Shown here one piece after another: positions 25,284 to 37,055 of a DNA stretch of 64,000 nucleotides. Position numbers and translations under genes: made by a program. The notes under the pieces were generated by a model, which saw nothing but the letters and a program-made list of their open reading frames with translations, was not told the origin of the DNA and did not search any database. The DNA comes from Pegoplata infirma (Eukaryota > Arthropoda > Insecta > Diptera > Anthomyiidae). The stretch is from assembly GCA_963921195.1 (NCBI GenBank), contig OY992538.1:84815904-84879903 (forward strand). Reading direction: 5' to 3'. The stretch's first letter is position 1. Each line of letters starts with the position of its first letter.

Positions 25284-26740
25284 CTACGCGACGGTGCCTT
25301 TAAAAGCGGGGCCTTAAAAATCATTTTTCCATACAAACCAAACATTTTTTTTGATTTTTAATTTTTTTGTTATTAATTATTATATTTCTTGGTTTGCTTA
25401 TTCACGACAAAAAATTTGATTTTGGTGGGATAAGACTTTATGCTCTAAAATAATTTTCGAAAAAAAAAAATTTAGAGCCGTTGGGGTTCTACGGTAAAAA
25501 ATTTTTAAAAAATATTTGTTTTTAGTTTTGACAAGCAATGGTTTTAGTTGTTATGTTCACAGAAAAAAATAAAAAAAATATTTGAGTAAATTTTTAATAC
25601 TATTGAGTAAAAAATTACTCAATTTTGCACCAGTAAACGATTTAATAGTATTGAGTAAATTTTTAATAAAAATTTATTAAATGTTTGAAAAAAAATTTGA
25701 GTAAATTTTTAATTGACACAATTTTTAATTGACACAATTAAACATTTACTCAAAACTTAAATATTTATTTTTTTTTTTAAGTTAAAAAAAGTTTTAATTT
25801 TTTTACAAAAAAAAAACAAAAACCTTTTTTTTTGCAAACTTTACCAAACATATTTATGTTTCAAAAACATAGGAAAATTTTATAAAGACGATTACAAACT
25901 TTCATATACATACACAAAAAACTATAAACTAAACGAGAATTCAAAAAACTATGAGAGTTTAAAAAAAAAATAAAAAAACTATTAAATTTTTATTAAATTA
26001 TTTACTTAAATTGTTTTTAAAACTTTTGAGTAAATTTTTAATTGTGTCAATTAAAAAATTACTCAATTTTTGTTTCTAAATTTAAACAAGTGATTACTCA
26101 AATTTGTTTCCTTCATATTTTTTTCTGTGTTGCTTTTAAGGACATACATATATTCAAAAAACAAAAAATATTATTTATATCTGTGACATCTTTATCTTTT
26201 TCAAAAAAAAAAAAATTTAGACCCGTTGGGGTCCTACGGTAAAAATTTTTAAAAAAATATTTTTTTTTTTTTATTTTAACAAGCAACGGTTTTTGGTATG
26301 CTGCTTTTAATGATATATATTAAAAAAAAATATTATTCATATCTGTGACATCTTTATCGTGTATCGAAAAACATCAAAAATATATTTTTTACCCTTTTTT
26401 AGAACACGATACAGATGTCACAGATACAAATAATATTTTTTATGAATATATATAAAACCTTTGCTTGTCAAAACTAAAAAAAAAAAAAAAATTAAATTTT
26501 TTAAAAATTTTTTACCGTAAGACCCCTGCGGCTCAAATTTTTTTTTTCGAAAAAATTTTTAGAGCTAAAACCCTTATCCCACCAAAATCAAATTTTTTGT
26601 CGTGAATAAGCTAACCAAGTAATATTATAATTAATAACAACAAAATTAAAAATCAAAAAAAAAAATTTTGGTTTGTATTGAAAAATGATTTTTTAGGCCC
26701 CGCTCTTTAAGGCCCCGTCGCGTAGGGAAGGCGTGGTCGC
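25284..26740. repeat. Inner palindrome arms of the hAT-type element
   Basis: The left block 25,284-25,510 (CCCTACGCGACGG, CACGACAAAAAATTTGATTT, GTTGGGGTTCTACGG) is inverted at 26,490-26,740. Between them is a direct duplication: GGTAAAAA...ATCTGTGACATCTTTATC occurs at about 25,495-26,195 (with an insertion) and again at 26,238-26,360. It belongs to the element 21870-26842. Confidence 0.7.
25558..26129. mobile_element. CACAGAAAA-ended MITE
   Basis: Ends CACAGAAAAAAATAAA and TTTTTTTCTGTG are inverted. The interior is made of ATTGAGTAAATTTTTAAT-type repeats that turn into their complement (ATTAAAAAATTACTCAAT). The adjacent direct duplicate near 26,290 (GGTATGCTGCTTTTAA) represents the unoccupied site. 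Flanking dinucleotides are TT rather than TA. The terminus is the same as in the elements at 7127 and 53633. Confidence 0.7.
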
Positions 26741-26850
26741 AGGGGCGTAAAATTTTTCCTCAGTTATTTTTAAGTCAAAAGGAAAAAAATGAGCGGGTAC
26801 CGTCTCAACATTTCCAACATTTCCAAAATAAAGGACACTCTAATATACAT

Positions 26851-27435
26851 ATATAAAGGCCTAATAAATACATTTTATTTTTATGTACCTTTTGGTACTA
26901 AAAATAAAAAACAACAATTAAATATAAACTTTCATTGTATTAAGAGCCACACAAAATATAACATGAATTTTGAATCAACAATGTATTTTGTCAATTTAGC
27001 CAGTAGCTAGTAAGTATTTGTTGTAGGAAATTTTAAATTGAATGTTCCACACACATATTCAAAAACAATTTCAGATTCTATTTGATTTCAATTCGAATAT
27101 TTCATTTTTTGTACTCGTGTTTATTTATAGAAATATACGCTGCAGTTATACTACACATATGTATGTATTAAGGTGATTCAAAAATGTATGCCATTATAAA
27201 ATGTTTCCTTATTTTTTTAGGGTATAACCTGAGGTTATCAACCTCACTTGCAACTGAAATATTTGGGGGACAACTTTCCCCTGGCGATAAATTTTGGCCA
27301 ATTGATTAATTATGATTCCTTAACTTGAATAAGTAATACAATTTTATTATTATTTGAATTAAACACAAAAGGGGTCGGGTCAAAAATAATGTCATCTTTA
27401 ATCCGCTGCATCAAAGTGCAAAAATTTTAACTTGT
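26851..27435. other. Unassigned stretch
   Basis: Flanking DNA after the hAT-type element. No gene or bounded repeat is recognised. It holds AACCTGAGGTTATCAACCTC and an AT-rich remainder. Confidence 0.4.
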
Positions 27436-28700
27436 TATACCCTCCACTCTGGTGATAGAGGGTATACAGTGGGCGACAATACATTGGAAACTTTTTTATA
27501 GTAGATGAAATTTGTTAAAGACAAAGTTAACAATACTAACCGTTATAATTATCAAACAAGTATTATAAAAAAACGATATGTAGGTAATTTATCAAGCTTT
27601 AATTTAAGCTTAATTGCGTCCAGATTGGGAAAATAATGAATGTGTTACGAGGGTCGATGTGAAAAAGGAAAAAATTTATAGACATTTTTCAGAACATTTT
27701 TAAAAAATATTTCCGGGTCGATTTTTTCCAAGTTAAAACATTAGAAATTTAAATAAAGGTCCAATAGTTTTTACTCAGTGATCAAATAATTTTTCCATCA
27801 ACCCAATCAAACAGTGGAATTTTTTAAGTACAGTAGCAAAAATCCACATTTTTTGACCTCCAATTCTTTTGACCACCAATTTTTTGTAAACAAAGAAAAG
27901 ATGTTATTGTTTACTAATTTTAGTACACTTAAGTATGTGCCAAGGATATATTAAGATAATTTTAATTTTTCTTTGTTAACAAAAAATTGGTGGTAAAAAG
28001 AATTGGAGGTCAAAAAATGTGTATTTTTTCTACTGCACTTAAAAAATTCCACTGTTTGTTTGGGTTGTTGGAAAAATTATTTGATCACTGAATAAATCGA
28101 TTTGGAAATATTTTTTAAAAATGTTCTGAAAAATGTCTATAATTTTTTTCATTTTCCACATCGACCCTCGTAACACATTCATTATTTTACCAATCTGGAC
28201 GCTATTAAGCTTAAATTAAAGCTTGATAAATTACCTACATAAAATTTTTTAATAATACTTGTTTGATAATTATAACGTTTAGTATTGTTAACTTTGTCTT
28301 TAACAAATTTTATCTACTATAAAAAAGTTTCCAATGTATTGTCGCCCACTGTATATAAGTTTGTCATTCCGTATGTAACACATTGAAATATTGGTTTAGG
28401 ACCCCATAAAGTATATATATTCATGATCCTTGATCGATTTTAAGTCGATCTTGCGATGGCCGTCTGTCTGTCCGTCTGTCTGTTGAAATCATGTTTTTGG
28501 CAATAATCCGGAACCGATTTAAACGCTTGGTATACCAAAAGTTGCGGAATTTTCCTAGGAAGAAACTGATGTATTTTTTTTTTGAAATCGGTTAAGTATT
28601 TTAAAAGTTATGAGTGAATTTCTGAAAAAACTCAGAGTTGTTTTCAACATAACCCTAAATTAACTCATATTTTGTGTAGATATGTACATAAGAAAGAATA
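27436..28700 (-). mobile_element. DINE-like element, 3' part, interrupted
   Basis: The terminal hairpin TATACCCTCCACTCTGGTGA/GAGGGTATA is followed after an insertion (27477-28351) by TATAAGTTTGTCATTCCG, GATCGATTTTAAGTCGATC and a (GTCT/GTCC)n tract at 28,460-28,484. The orientation is minus. The right limit is approximate. The matching 5' end may be the one at 32,640-32,730, with foldback repeats between them. Confidence 0.7.
27477..28351. mobile_element. 875-bp palindromic MITE, CAGTGGGCGACAAT, TA TSD
   Basis: The first and last 25 bp, starting CAGTGGGCGACAATACATTG, are identical inverted repeats, flanked by TA (27475-27476, 28352-28353). The arms pair along nearly the whole length to a centre near 27,915. 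CAGTG ends with a TA duplication resemble pogo-type Tc1/mariner elements; this is an inference from the termini only. It sits in the GAGGGTATA hairpin arm of a DINE-like element. It is non-coding. Confidence 0.9.
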
Positions 28701-28959
28701 CGGAAATGAAAAAAAAAAACGGAGAAAAAGAAAAAAATCTTTACAAAAAAACTTTAAAATATGTAAAACAAAATCTTAATTTAATTAAAAAAAAGTTTGT
28801 AAGTAATAATAAAAAAATTCTTAGTTATTTTTATGTACATAGCATGTGTGTGTGTGTCCGTTTTTTTGCTTCGTCATATTAACGGAGTTGCCAGACTTTT
28901 TTTGGCTTTGTCGCCAAATCGGATGTAAAATATTGCCAAAATTCAATTTTGTTCAGATT

Positions 28960-30477
28960 TCTTAAAAAAAAAAAAATTTCATTTCAAAAAAATAAATTTT
29001 GTTAAATAATAAAAGACAGAAATAAACTTTATGACAAAAATCGCCCAAATCCGGAAAATCTATATCATGAAATCCAGCAAAGATTTTATAAAATCTGACC
29101 GAGGGTCTTCAAATTTATCTAATTTTTTGTACACATGTGCTCTATAGAGCCAATTAAACATATCCATTTTCAGTTTTTTATATTTAAAAAAAATCGCGAT
29201 TTTTTCGCGAATTTAATTTTCTTCAAAAATTGAAAAAATCAAAAAAGTATGCTACTTTGAATAACCATATCTTCGGAAGTATCCATCGAATTTCTTCAAT
29301 TCAAAAAGCATTCGATTCAGACGATAGTCTTACTTTACATTAATGTAATAAAAAAAAATATTTAAAAAAAAAAGTGCATTTTTGATGCAAATGCATTTTT
29401 TGGATGCATTTTTTAAAACTTTCTCCCCCTTCAATTTTTTTTTAAACCTACATAAATCGAAAATATAGCATTTTTTACACAAAATTGCGTACAGCTTTTT
29501 TTGTGACGGAGTTTCGTAAAAATTTTGTAATTTTTTTAAAAATACCTTATTGGTTTTTCCATACAATTTTTTCATAAAATTCAAAAAATAACAAAAAAAA
29601 ATTTTAGTCCAAGGAAAAACTACGTAAGCATTTTTTAAAAAAATCACTAAAATTTTGTGAAACGCCGTCACAAAAAAAAAATGTACCCAATTTTATGTAA
29701 AAAATTCTATATTTTCGATTTATGCACGTTTCAGACAAATTGAAGGGGGAGAAAGTTTTAAAAAATGCATCCAAAAATTGCATTTGCATCAAAAATGCAT
29801 TTTTTTAAAAAAATATTTTTTGTTAGTGCATTGTTATAAAAACGGATAATCAGTTGAATCGAATGCTTTTTGAGGCGTAGAAATCCGATAGATACTTTCG
29901 AAGAAATGGCTTTTTAAAGTTACATACTTTTTTGATAAAATTGCAAAATAAATATTAAATTGATTTTTTGTATGGAAAAAATCAAATAAGTAGTTTTAAA
30001 AAAATCACGAAAATTTTTTGAAACGCCGTCACAAAAAAAACGGTACTCAATTTTGTGTAAAAAATGCCATATTTTCGAATTATGCAGGCTTCAAAAAAAT
30101 TGAAGGGGGAGAAAGTTTTGAAAAATGCATCAAAAAATTGCATTTGCATCAAAAATGCACTTTTTTTGGAAAAACTTTTTTTTTATTGCATTGGTATAAA
30201 AAAGGACGAACGTTTGAATCAAATGCTTTTTGAATCGTAGAAATCCGATATATACTTTAGCAGATATGGCTCTTCAAATTAACATACTTTTTTGATTTTT
30301 TAAATTTTTGAAGAAAATTAAATTCGCGAAAAAATCGCGATTTTTTTAAAATTAAAAAAACTGAAAATGGATATGTTTTATTAGCTTTATGGAGAATGCA
30401 CACCGTTAATATAAAGAAAATCGAAAGACCTAAGGTCAGAAAATAGCATTTTTTATGTGTTTTCTGGTGGATTTTGT
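28960..30477. repeat. Foldback repeat with three copies of a ~330-bp unit
   Basis: A unit containing ATGCATTTTTGATGCAAATG, a CCCCCTTCAATTT tract and GTGACGGCGTTTC (in some orientation) occurs inverted at about 29,280-29,620. It occurs forward at 29,640-29,940 and 30,000-30,300. The outer arms CGATTTTTTCGCGAATTTAA (29,200) and its complement (30,325) also pair. Several ORFs of 60-113 codons lie in the repeats, but they are AT-rich, mutually derived and featureless, so I regard them as chance. Confidence 0.65.
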
Positions 30478-31075
30478 GATATATATAAAAGAGTAATGTG
30501 ACTGACTGACTGACATACTCATTCATCATCGCCCAGCCCAAGCCGCTGAGGATAGAGACTTGAAATTTGGACTGTAGGTTCACCTCCCGCAATATAGATC
30601 CACTATGGCTGGAGTTTTGCCAATGTTGATTCTAAGGGGGTAAAAATGGTAAAAATCTGTACTTTTGGTACCTTTTATATTTCCTTAAAAAATTGTCACA
30701 TAGATTTGAAATTTGAACTGTATGTTCACCTCCCGGAATATAGATCCCCTAAGGCTGGGTTTTTGCCAATGATGATTCTAATAGGGTAAAAAGGGTAAAA
30801 TATGTACCTTTTATTAAAAGTACCTTTTATAAAAAAAAAACTTTTATAAAAAATACCTTTTATAAAAAGTATCTTTTATAAAAAGTACATTTTATAAAAC
30901 GTACCTTTTATAAAAAGTACTTTTATAAAAAGTACTTTTTATAAAAAGTACTTTTATAAAAAGTACTTTTATAAAAAGTACTTTTTATAAAAATTACTTT
31001 TATAAAAAGTACTTTTATAAAAAGTACCTTTTATAAAAAGTACCTTTTTAAAAAGTACGGATTTAAAAGTACTTA
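30478..31075 (-). repeat. ACTAG-type element C fragment with 16-bp minisatellite
   Basis: Minus-strand 3' end of the same family as 9774-12988: TATATATAAAAGAG, then GACTGACTGACTGAC, then GACTTGAAATTTGGACTGTA units. From 30,795 to 31,070 the sequence collapses into a minisatellite of GTACCTTTTATAAAAA and shorter variants. The same minisatellite occurs at 41,130-41,720. Confidence 0.75.
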
Positions 31076-31167
31076 GACTTGTATACACCTCGTATACCGT
31101 ATAAACTTACCAAACTTATTTTTTATAAATGGAGTTTGACATAGATTGTATAAATATACCAGACATA

Positions 31168-32249
31168 TGAGGCATTCCACACCAAATGTCCCGGTACAGA
31201 AAAACATGTGTCCCGTAAATTTCTGAATAGGTTGTTTGGATAGCCCTATATGGAACTAAGAAAATAGCGTTTTTGGTTTTTCTAATTTTCAAAAACTGGG
31301 CTTAGAAGGCGTGGTCAAATATTGGAAAAATTGTCAAATTTGTGGCAAGTTGCCTTTATCAAATATTTAGCACATTAAAACGGAATGCACCACAATTTTG
31401 AAAAATTTACATTTTTATGTAATTTTGTATGGGCTATCGATTAAAATTTTTTGTTTTGAAAATTTTCAGAACCCGTTCTGAAATTTTCCATTTTTTTTAA
31501 ACGTCAATTTATTAAAAAACATGCCACTTTTTTTTTCTTTTTTAAATTTTTTTTAAAAGTTTAGATGTTTGTCCATCCACATAAAAAAATTCAGAAACAC
31601 GTTCATCGTTTTTTTCGAGAAAATCGCATCTGAACTTTAAATATTATAACAATTTTGTAATTTGCTTGTCTTTTCTTGATTTAACGTTGCGAATGAGTAT
31701 TATTAATTGCATAAATATTACTCATTCGCAACGTTAAATCAAAGAAATACAAGCAAATTACAAAATTGTTATGAAATTTAAAGTTCAAATGCGATTTTCT
31801 CGAAAAAAACGAAGAACGTGTTTCTGAATTTTTTTGTGTGGATGGACAAACATCTAAACTTTAAAAAAAAAAAATTAAAAAAGAAAAAAAAAAGTGGCAC
31901 GTTTTTTAATAAATTGACATTTTTAAAAAATGTAAAATTTCAGAACGGGTTCTGAAAATTTTCCAAAAAAAAATTTTAATCGATAGCCCATACAAAACTA
32001 TATAAGAATGTAAATTTTTGAGATTGTGGTACATTCCGTTTTAATGTGATAAATATTTAATCAAGGCAACTCGCCACAAATTTGACCATTTTTCCAATAT
32101 TTGACCACGCCTCCTAAGCCCAGTTTTTGAAAAATTGAAAAACCAAAGACGCAGTTTTCTAAGTTCCATATAGGGCTATCCATACAACCTATTCAGAAGT
32201 TTATGGTACACGTGTTTTTTTCGCTGGACATTTGGTGTGGAATGCCTCA
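31168..32249. mobile_element. Palindromic TA element, TGAGGCATTCC subfamily 1, copy 2
   Basis: It starts TGAGGCATTCCACACC and ends GGTGTGGAATGCCTCA, flanked by TA (31166-31167, 32250-32251). This is the most complete copy of the subfamily; both arms are full length around a GCGAATGAGTATTATTAATT hairpin at about 31,690. It is non-coding. Confidence 0.9.
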
Positions 32250-32251
32250 TA

Positions 32252-32639
32252 TACGGTATATAAGGTGTTTATACGTTTAGATGAATACCACTACTTATAA
32301 AATATTTTTTTTTTGTTTTTTAAATATTTACATTGCACTATGGTTCTGATCATCACTTTTCTTGGCCAGAATTACAACAATGGAAAAATTTTTAATTTGA
32401 AATAGGTTTTGTTGTAAAAATTTGTTTTAATTTGTTTGTTTTTCATGTTTAATATTTTAAGATTTGTTTTGTATTTAAACTCTAAAAAATAATTGAAAAA
32501 ATTAAAAAAATACTTTTTTTTATTTGTAGCTAAAATTGTTTTTGAACGGTAAATGAGTGTAAACAAAATATGTTTTCTGTTGTTTGTAAATGTTTGATTT
32601 TCTATAAAATCATTTTTGAGAAAATTGAATTTTGGCCAA
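32252..32639. other. Unassigned AT-rich stretch
   Basis: AT-rich sequence between a palindromic element and a DINE 5' end. A minus-strand ORF of 110 codons (32,372-32,704) partly covers the DINE end and has no recognisable domain; I take it as chance. Confidence 0.4.
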
Positions 32640-32730
32640 AAATGTCGTCTGCGAAACCGTAGTGCATTGGTTAACATTGTGGTGGGTATTAAAAGATTCG
32701 GCACAGCCGAATATAGCTTTCTTACTTGTT
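32640..32730 (-). mobile_element. DINE-like element, 5' end
   Basis: Reading the minus strand: AACAAGTAAGAAAGCTATAT, then the hairpin ATTCGGCTGTGCCGAAT, then AATACCCACCACAATG. This is the characteristic 5' end of the fly DINE-like family. The left limit is approximate. Confidence 0.75.
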
Positions 32731-32859
32731 AAGTAATGAAAATGTTGAATTTGTCAAAGCAAAAAAGCAAAAAAAACTAAAAAATAGTGTTTTTTAGTTT
32801 TTATGAACGGGTTATGAATATAACCCGCTAATCTCTGATAGATTAGTTAGGTTCCATCT

Positions 32860-33300
32860 GTTCCACACTCCTGGAACTTAGCTCTTTTACATTGGACGGC
32901 ATCGTGCTTTCTACAGACGGAAGGACATTCATATAATGTATAAGAACCGAGCAATGATCCATAACATATGTATATATTTTAGGGTCTTAAACCCATTTTT
33001 CGGAATGACAGTAAGAATAGTAAGAAAAAAAAACAAGTAAGAACAAGTATTCAACTAAAATGCTTCATTTGTTTATCAAAAAAGTAAAAAAAAAACAGTA
33101 AGAACAAGTATTCAACTAAAATGTTTAATTTTTTAACAAAAATTAAATAATACATATAAAAAAATGCCGTTTTTCAGGGGTTGGTTTAGTTCTTTAAGGT
33201 GGAACTTTTTCCCCCTGGAAAAAGTTTGTGCCAAAATTTAGGAGTTTAGCTGTTTTATTTCGGACTGCATTGTGTTATCTACAGACAGACGAGCATACAT
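32860..33300 (+). mobile_element. Two partial DINE-like copies
   Basis: TAGCTCTTTTACATTGGACG followed by CTACAGACGGAAGGACAT (32,880-32,930) and TAGCTGTTTTATTTCGGACT followed by CTACAGACAGACGAGCAT (33,247-33,296) are the same internal DINE block in plus orientation. They are separated by a short duplication of AAGAACAAGTATTCAACTAA (33,041 and 33,099). The second copy is cut by the hAT-type element at 33,307. Confidence 0.6.
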
Positions 33301-33306
33301 GTACAT

Positions 33307-34785
33307 TAGGGTGTTTTTTTGGAATTTCGAGGAGAGCGCAGCTGAGTTTTGCGCCAGTTGAGGCGCAAGGAGGTCAAAGTTTCGAGAAAAAACTTAAAAT
33401 TTTGTAAAAATAAACAAAAAAAATATTTTTTATTTAACTTTATGCCAATAATACTCAGAACAAAATTATCTTAATTTTTTATGGCAGCACTAACACTTTC
33501 AAACATGAAATACAAAAATTTCCATGCAGGGGGGGGGGGGTGGGGGGGGGGGTGGTACCTGAAATGAGTATTTATGATTTTTTGAAAATTTTATTAAACA
33601 AAAAAATTAAATCTTGCTATTCTATAGCAATGGATTATTAAGTACATCCTAAGGCTTAAATATTTAAAAAATTGGGGATATCCATCGACTCATTTTTTTT
33701 TTTTGGAGTCATTTAAGTTTTGCGGATTTCAAGGACAATTTTTTTTTTGTCTATGAATTTTTACTTTAAACTGAATTTTGGTTAAAATTTACAAATCTTG
33801 TTCTGTAAACTAATTCATTTGATAAAAATAACTACCAAGGGAAGTCTCCCTGGTGTCACCCTCCGATCTTCATGTTGTTAAGAACGAAAATTAATTCGAC
33901 ACGTATTTTTTTAGCGGCCCAAACTCATTTTTAGGGGGGTCGATTTGTATGGGGGGAAATTGACCTTTTTCAGTTTTTTACGATTTACGCCTATTTAAAC
34001 AAAATAAGTATAGGCATGTGTGGTGTCAGATTAAAGGTATTAAAAATACCTATCTCGTGGTGCTAACAACGGGCCAAAGAAGTTAATATTTTTCGACTTA
34101 TAAATGTCCTAAAATTTTGGTATTTTACTCAATATGACGAAAAGTTGTGCATGTTTGGACACGTTCTTAGCACACGTAGATAGGTTTTCCATGGACCTTT
34201 AATTTGGTATGTAACATGACTAGGTTTCTTTGCATAATATAGGAGATAAACGAAAAAACTGAAAAATTACCTTGTTTCCCCCCTCCTTTTTACCCCCTAA
34301 ATATGAATTTGGGCCGCTAAAAAAAATACGTGTATCTTTATTTTTTTTGATCTACAAAATAAAACCAATTCCATAAAGATCCGCGGGTGACACTAGGGAG
34401 ACTTCCCTTGTAAGTTACGTTATATTATTTTTTTGGCAGGGGGTCAAATATGACACAGACAGAAAATGTACTGTTTTTTGTTGTTTTATTTTATAATAAT
34501 AATTTCGAAATAACATGTATTTTTAACCCTTTGCTAACCCGATATGGCCAGGGGAAAAAAATGCACACCTTGTTTTAGAAAAAAAAAAAATTAAATATTT
34601 TTTTTCATCTGTTTATTTTTACAAAATTTTTAAGTTTTTTCAAAATTTGGCCATTTTGGCTTTTTCTCGAAAGTTTGACCTTCGTGCGCTTTACCTCAAA
34701 CGATTTAACAGCCAATGGCATAAAATACTGTTGCGCGCCCCTCGAAATTCAAATAAAAAATATTACATCCAAAAAAACCACCCTA
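33307..34785. mobile_element. hAT-type foldback MITE, 8-bp TSD ATGTACAT
   Basis: Ends TAGGGTGTTTTTTTGGAAT and TCCAAAAAAACCACCCTA are inverted. ATGTACAT flanks both sides (33299-33306, 34786-34793). The subterminal GAGGTCAAAGTTTCGAG (33,390) is inverted as CTCGAAAGTTTGACCTTC (34,665). A G-rich tract lies at 33,529-33,555. It contains no transposase. The 8-bp duplication and TAGGG end indicate hAT. Confidence 0.85.
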
Positions 34786-34794
34786 ATGTACATA

Positions 34795-35717
34795 TGAGGC
34801 ATTCCACACCAAATGTCCCGCTACAGAAAAACATGTGTCCCGTAAATTTCTGAATAGGTTGCTTGGATAGCCCTATATGGAACTAAGAAAATTGCGTTTT
34901 TGGTTTTTCTAATTTTCAAAAACTGGGCTTAGAAGGCGTGGTCAAATATTGGAAAAACGGTCAAATTTGTGGCGAGTTGCCTTGATTAAATATTTATCAC
35001 ATTAAAACGGAATGCACCACAATTCCCAAAAATTTACATTCTTATATAGTTTTGTATGGGCTATCGATTCAATTTTTTTTGAAAATTTTCTGAACCCGTT
35101 CTGAAATTTTCCATTTTTTAAAAAAGTCAATTTATCAAAAATCCGGCCACTTTTTCTTTATTTATTTTTTTAAAAAGTTTAGATGTTTGTCCATCCACAC
35201 AAAAAAATTCAGACACGCGTTTGTCGTTTTTTTTTTTCGAGAAAATCGCATTTGAATTTTAAATTTCATAACAATTTTGTAATTTGTTTGTATTTTCTTG
35301 TTTTAACGTTGCGAATGAGCAATATTTACGTAATTAATATTACTCATTCGCAACGTTAAAACAAGAAAATACAAGCTAATTACAAAAATGTTATGAAATT
35401 CTAGAATTCAAATGCGATTTTCTCGAAAAAAAACGACAAACGCGTGTCTGAATTTTTTTGTGTGGATGGACAAACATCTAAACTTTAAAACAAAAAATTA
35501 AAAAAAAAAAGTGGCCGGATTTTTGATAAATTGACTTTTTTAAAAAATGGAAAATTTCAGAACGGGTTCTTAAAATTTTCCAAAAAAAAAAAAAATTTAG
35601 TCGATAGCCCATACAATACAAAACTGTAAAAGAATGTAAATTTTTGAGATTGTGGTGCATTCCGTTTTAATGTGATAAATATTTAATTAAGGCAACTCGC
35701 CACAAATTTGACCATTT
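34795..35717. mobile_element. Palindromic TA element, TGAGGCATTCC subfamily 1, copy 3, truncated
   Basis: It begins TGAGGCATTCCACACC after TA (34793-34794), adjoining the hAT-type element. The arms pair around a GCGAATGAGCAATATTTACG hairpin near 35,330. The right arm stops at TTTGACCATTT, about 190 bp short of the terminus seen at 32,249, and is followed by unrelated sequence. Confidence 0.85.
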
Positions 35718-36046
35718 TACCACGGAGTACGGAGTACTTCTACTGAATATCTACATACTTTTGTATAGGAGTGTCGCGGAAGGTAACGAGTTACCTGTAT
35801 AGCCTCTGTCAAAAATAAGGGAGATCTTTTCATAGGCACTCACTGATTGTCTTTAAAACTTGCTTATGTTGAAAAAGTGGAGAACAATTAGAGTTACCTA
35901 ATTTTTTTTGTGGCCCATTCTAAAATTATAATTTTACAAAATTTCAGGAAAATTAAGAAAAACTTTAAATTAATAAAATTTTAAAAACACACAAAAATAT
36001 GGTTTTCCTGACATTTTTATATAAAAAAAAAAATAAACTGAAATAA
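35718..36046. other. Unassigned stretch
   Basis: It contains GGAGTACGGAGTACTTC and AT-rich sequence with no recognised gene or boundary. Confidence 0.4.
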
Positions 36047-36670
36047 AAACAAGTAAAAAAGTTAAATTCGGCCTTGCCGAATGTAGTGATACCCTCCACA
36101 ATTTCAAAAAGATTATTGCAAAAAACTTTATTTAAAAGGAAATTACTTTTAAAAAAATTTTTTTTTTTTTTTTAAAAAATTTCCGCGAAAAAAAATTTTG
36201 GTAAAAAAAAATCCGCGATTTTTTTCTTTTTTTTGTAAAAAATATGTTCGTACTTGTTTAATTACCATTTGGTGTTCAATTATGTTCACATATTTCAACC
36301 AGAAGCCAAATTAAAGCATTTTGTATTTTTAGGTTATGTTGAATGTACTGAAATTTTTGAGGTGTGCTTACATTTTCGTTCATAACTTTTGAACCGGTGA
36401 ACCGATATTGCTCAAATGCAATACCAAACTTCTCGGGAGAAATTCCAATAAATATGTTAAGTTTCAGTCATCTCTGTGCAATATTTTGTCCGCTACAGCA
36501 TTTTCCACAGACAGACAGACGGACAGACGGACATCGCTAGAATATCTTAAAATCGATCGGGAATCATGAATATATATACTTTACGGGGTCCTAGACCAAT
36601 ATTTCGATGTGTTACAAACGGAATGACAAACTTATATATACCCTCTATCACTAGAGTGGAGGGTATAAAA
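36047..36670 (+). mobile_element. DINE-like element, full length (~620 bp)
   Basis: Plus orientation. The 5' end AAAACAAGTAAAAAAGTTAA is followed by an ATTCGGCCTTGCCGAAT hairpin and ATACCCTCCACAAT. The interior has a short (GACA/GACG)n tract at 36,512-36,534, then ATCGCTAGAATATCTTAAAA, CGATCGGGAATCATG and AATATTTCGATGTGTTAC. The 3' end is the stem-loop TATACCCTCTATCACTAGAG/GGAGGGTATA at 36,637-36,667. This is the best intact reference copy in the window. It is non-coding. Confidence 0.85.
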
Positions 36671-37029
36671 AAAATATTTTTTGTTACAGATATCGTCTCG
36701 CGATTTGAATTTCCCTAATAAGTGTATGCAATGAAAATTCAAGGAAAATTACCTGTGGCATACATAGTAAATTCTGCAACAGTAGTTGAAACATAAACGA
36801 AATACTAGGAATATTGGACAAAAAAAAATGTTGTACACACTTCAATAACAATTATTTATTTACAACGAAAACATTTTCATCCAAATTTTACTCAATTTGT
36901 GATTTTATTGGTAATAAAACAAATGCCCAGTTGAAAATGAATTAGCCATGGAAAATAGCAGCAGGGGAAATCAAAATAAATTTTTGCAGTGCTTCAAATA
37001 ACAAAACATTGAAATGCATACGAAAGGCT
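36671..37029. other. Unassigned stretch upstream of LINE
   Basis: No feature is recognised. It may be the target DNA of the 5'-truncated LINE. A minus-strand ORF at 36,971-37,318 is a shadow of the LINE coding strand. Confidence 0.4.
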
Positions 37030-37055
37030 TGTAAATAACATCTTGGGGTGACTCT

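Larger units (their letters stand above)
21870..26842. mobile_element. 5-kb hAT-type palindromic mosaic, 8-bp TSD ATATACAT
   Basis: Ends TAGAGTGTCCCTTATTTTGG and CCAAAATAAAGGACACTCTA are near-perfect inverted repeats, flanked on both sides by ATATACAT (21862-21869, 26843-26850). The outer 110 bp of the left arm pairs with 26,730-26,842. The left arm then jumps to 25,284, where TTCCCTACGCGACGG continues the palindrome, so 21,980-25,283 is later insertion. No transposase ORF is found. The hAT assignment rests on the 8-bp duplication and the TAGAG end. Confidence 0.8.

Noticed and set aside
29330..30592. ORFs of 62-113 codons in the foldback at 29-30.6 kb
   Set aside because: They are AT-rich, derived from one another through the repeat units, and lack recognisable domains.
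32372..32704. 110-codon minus-strand ORF
   Set aside because: It overlaps the DINE 5' end, has AT-driven composition and no motif.
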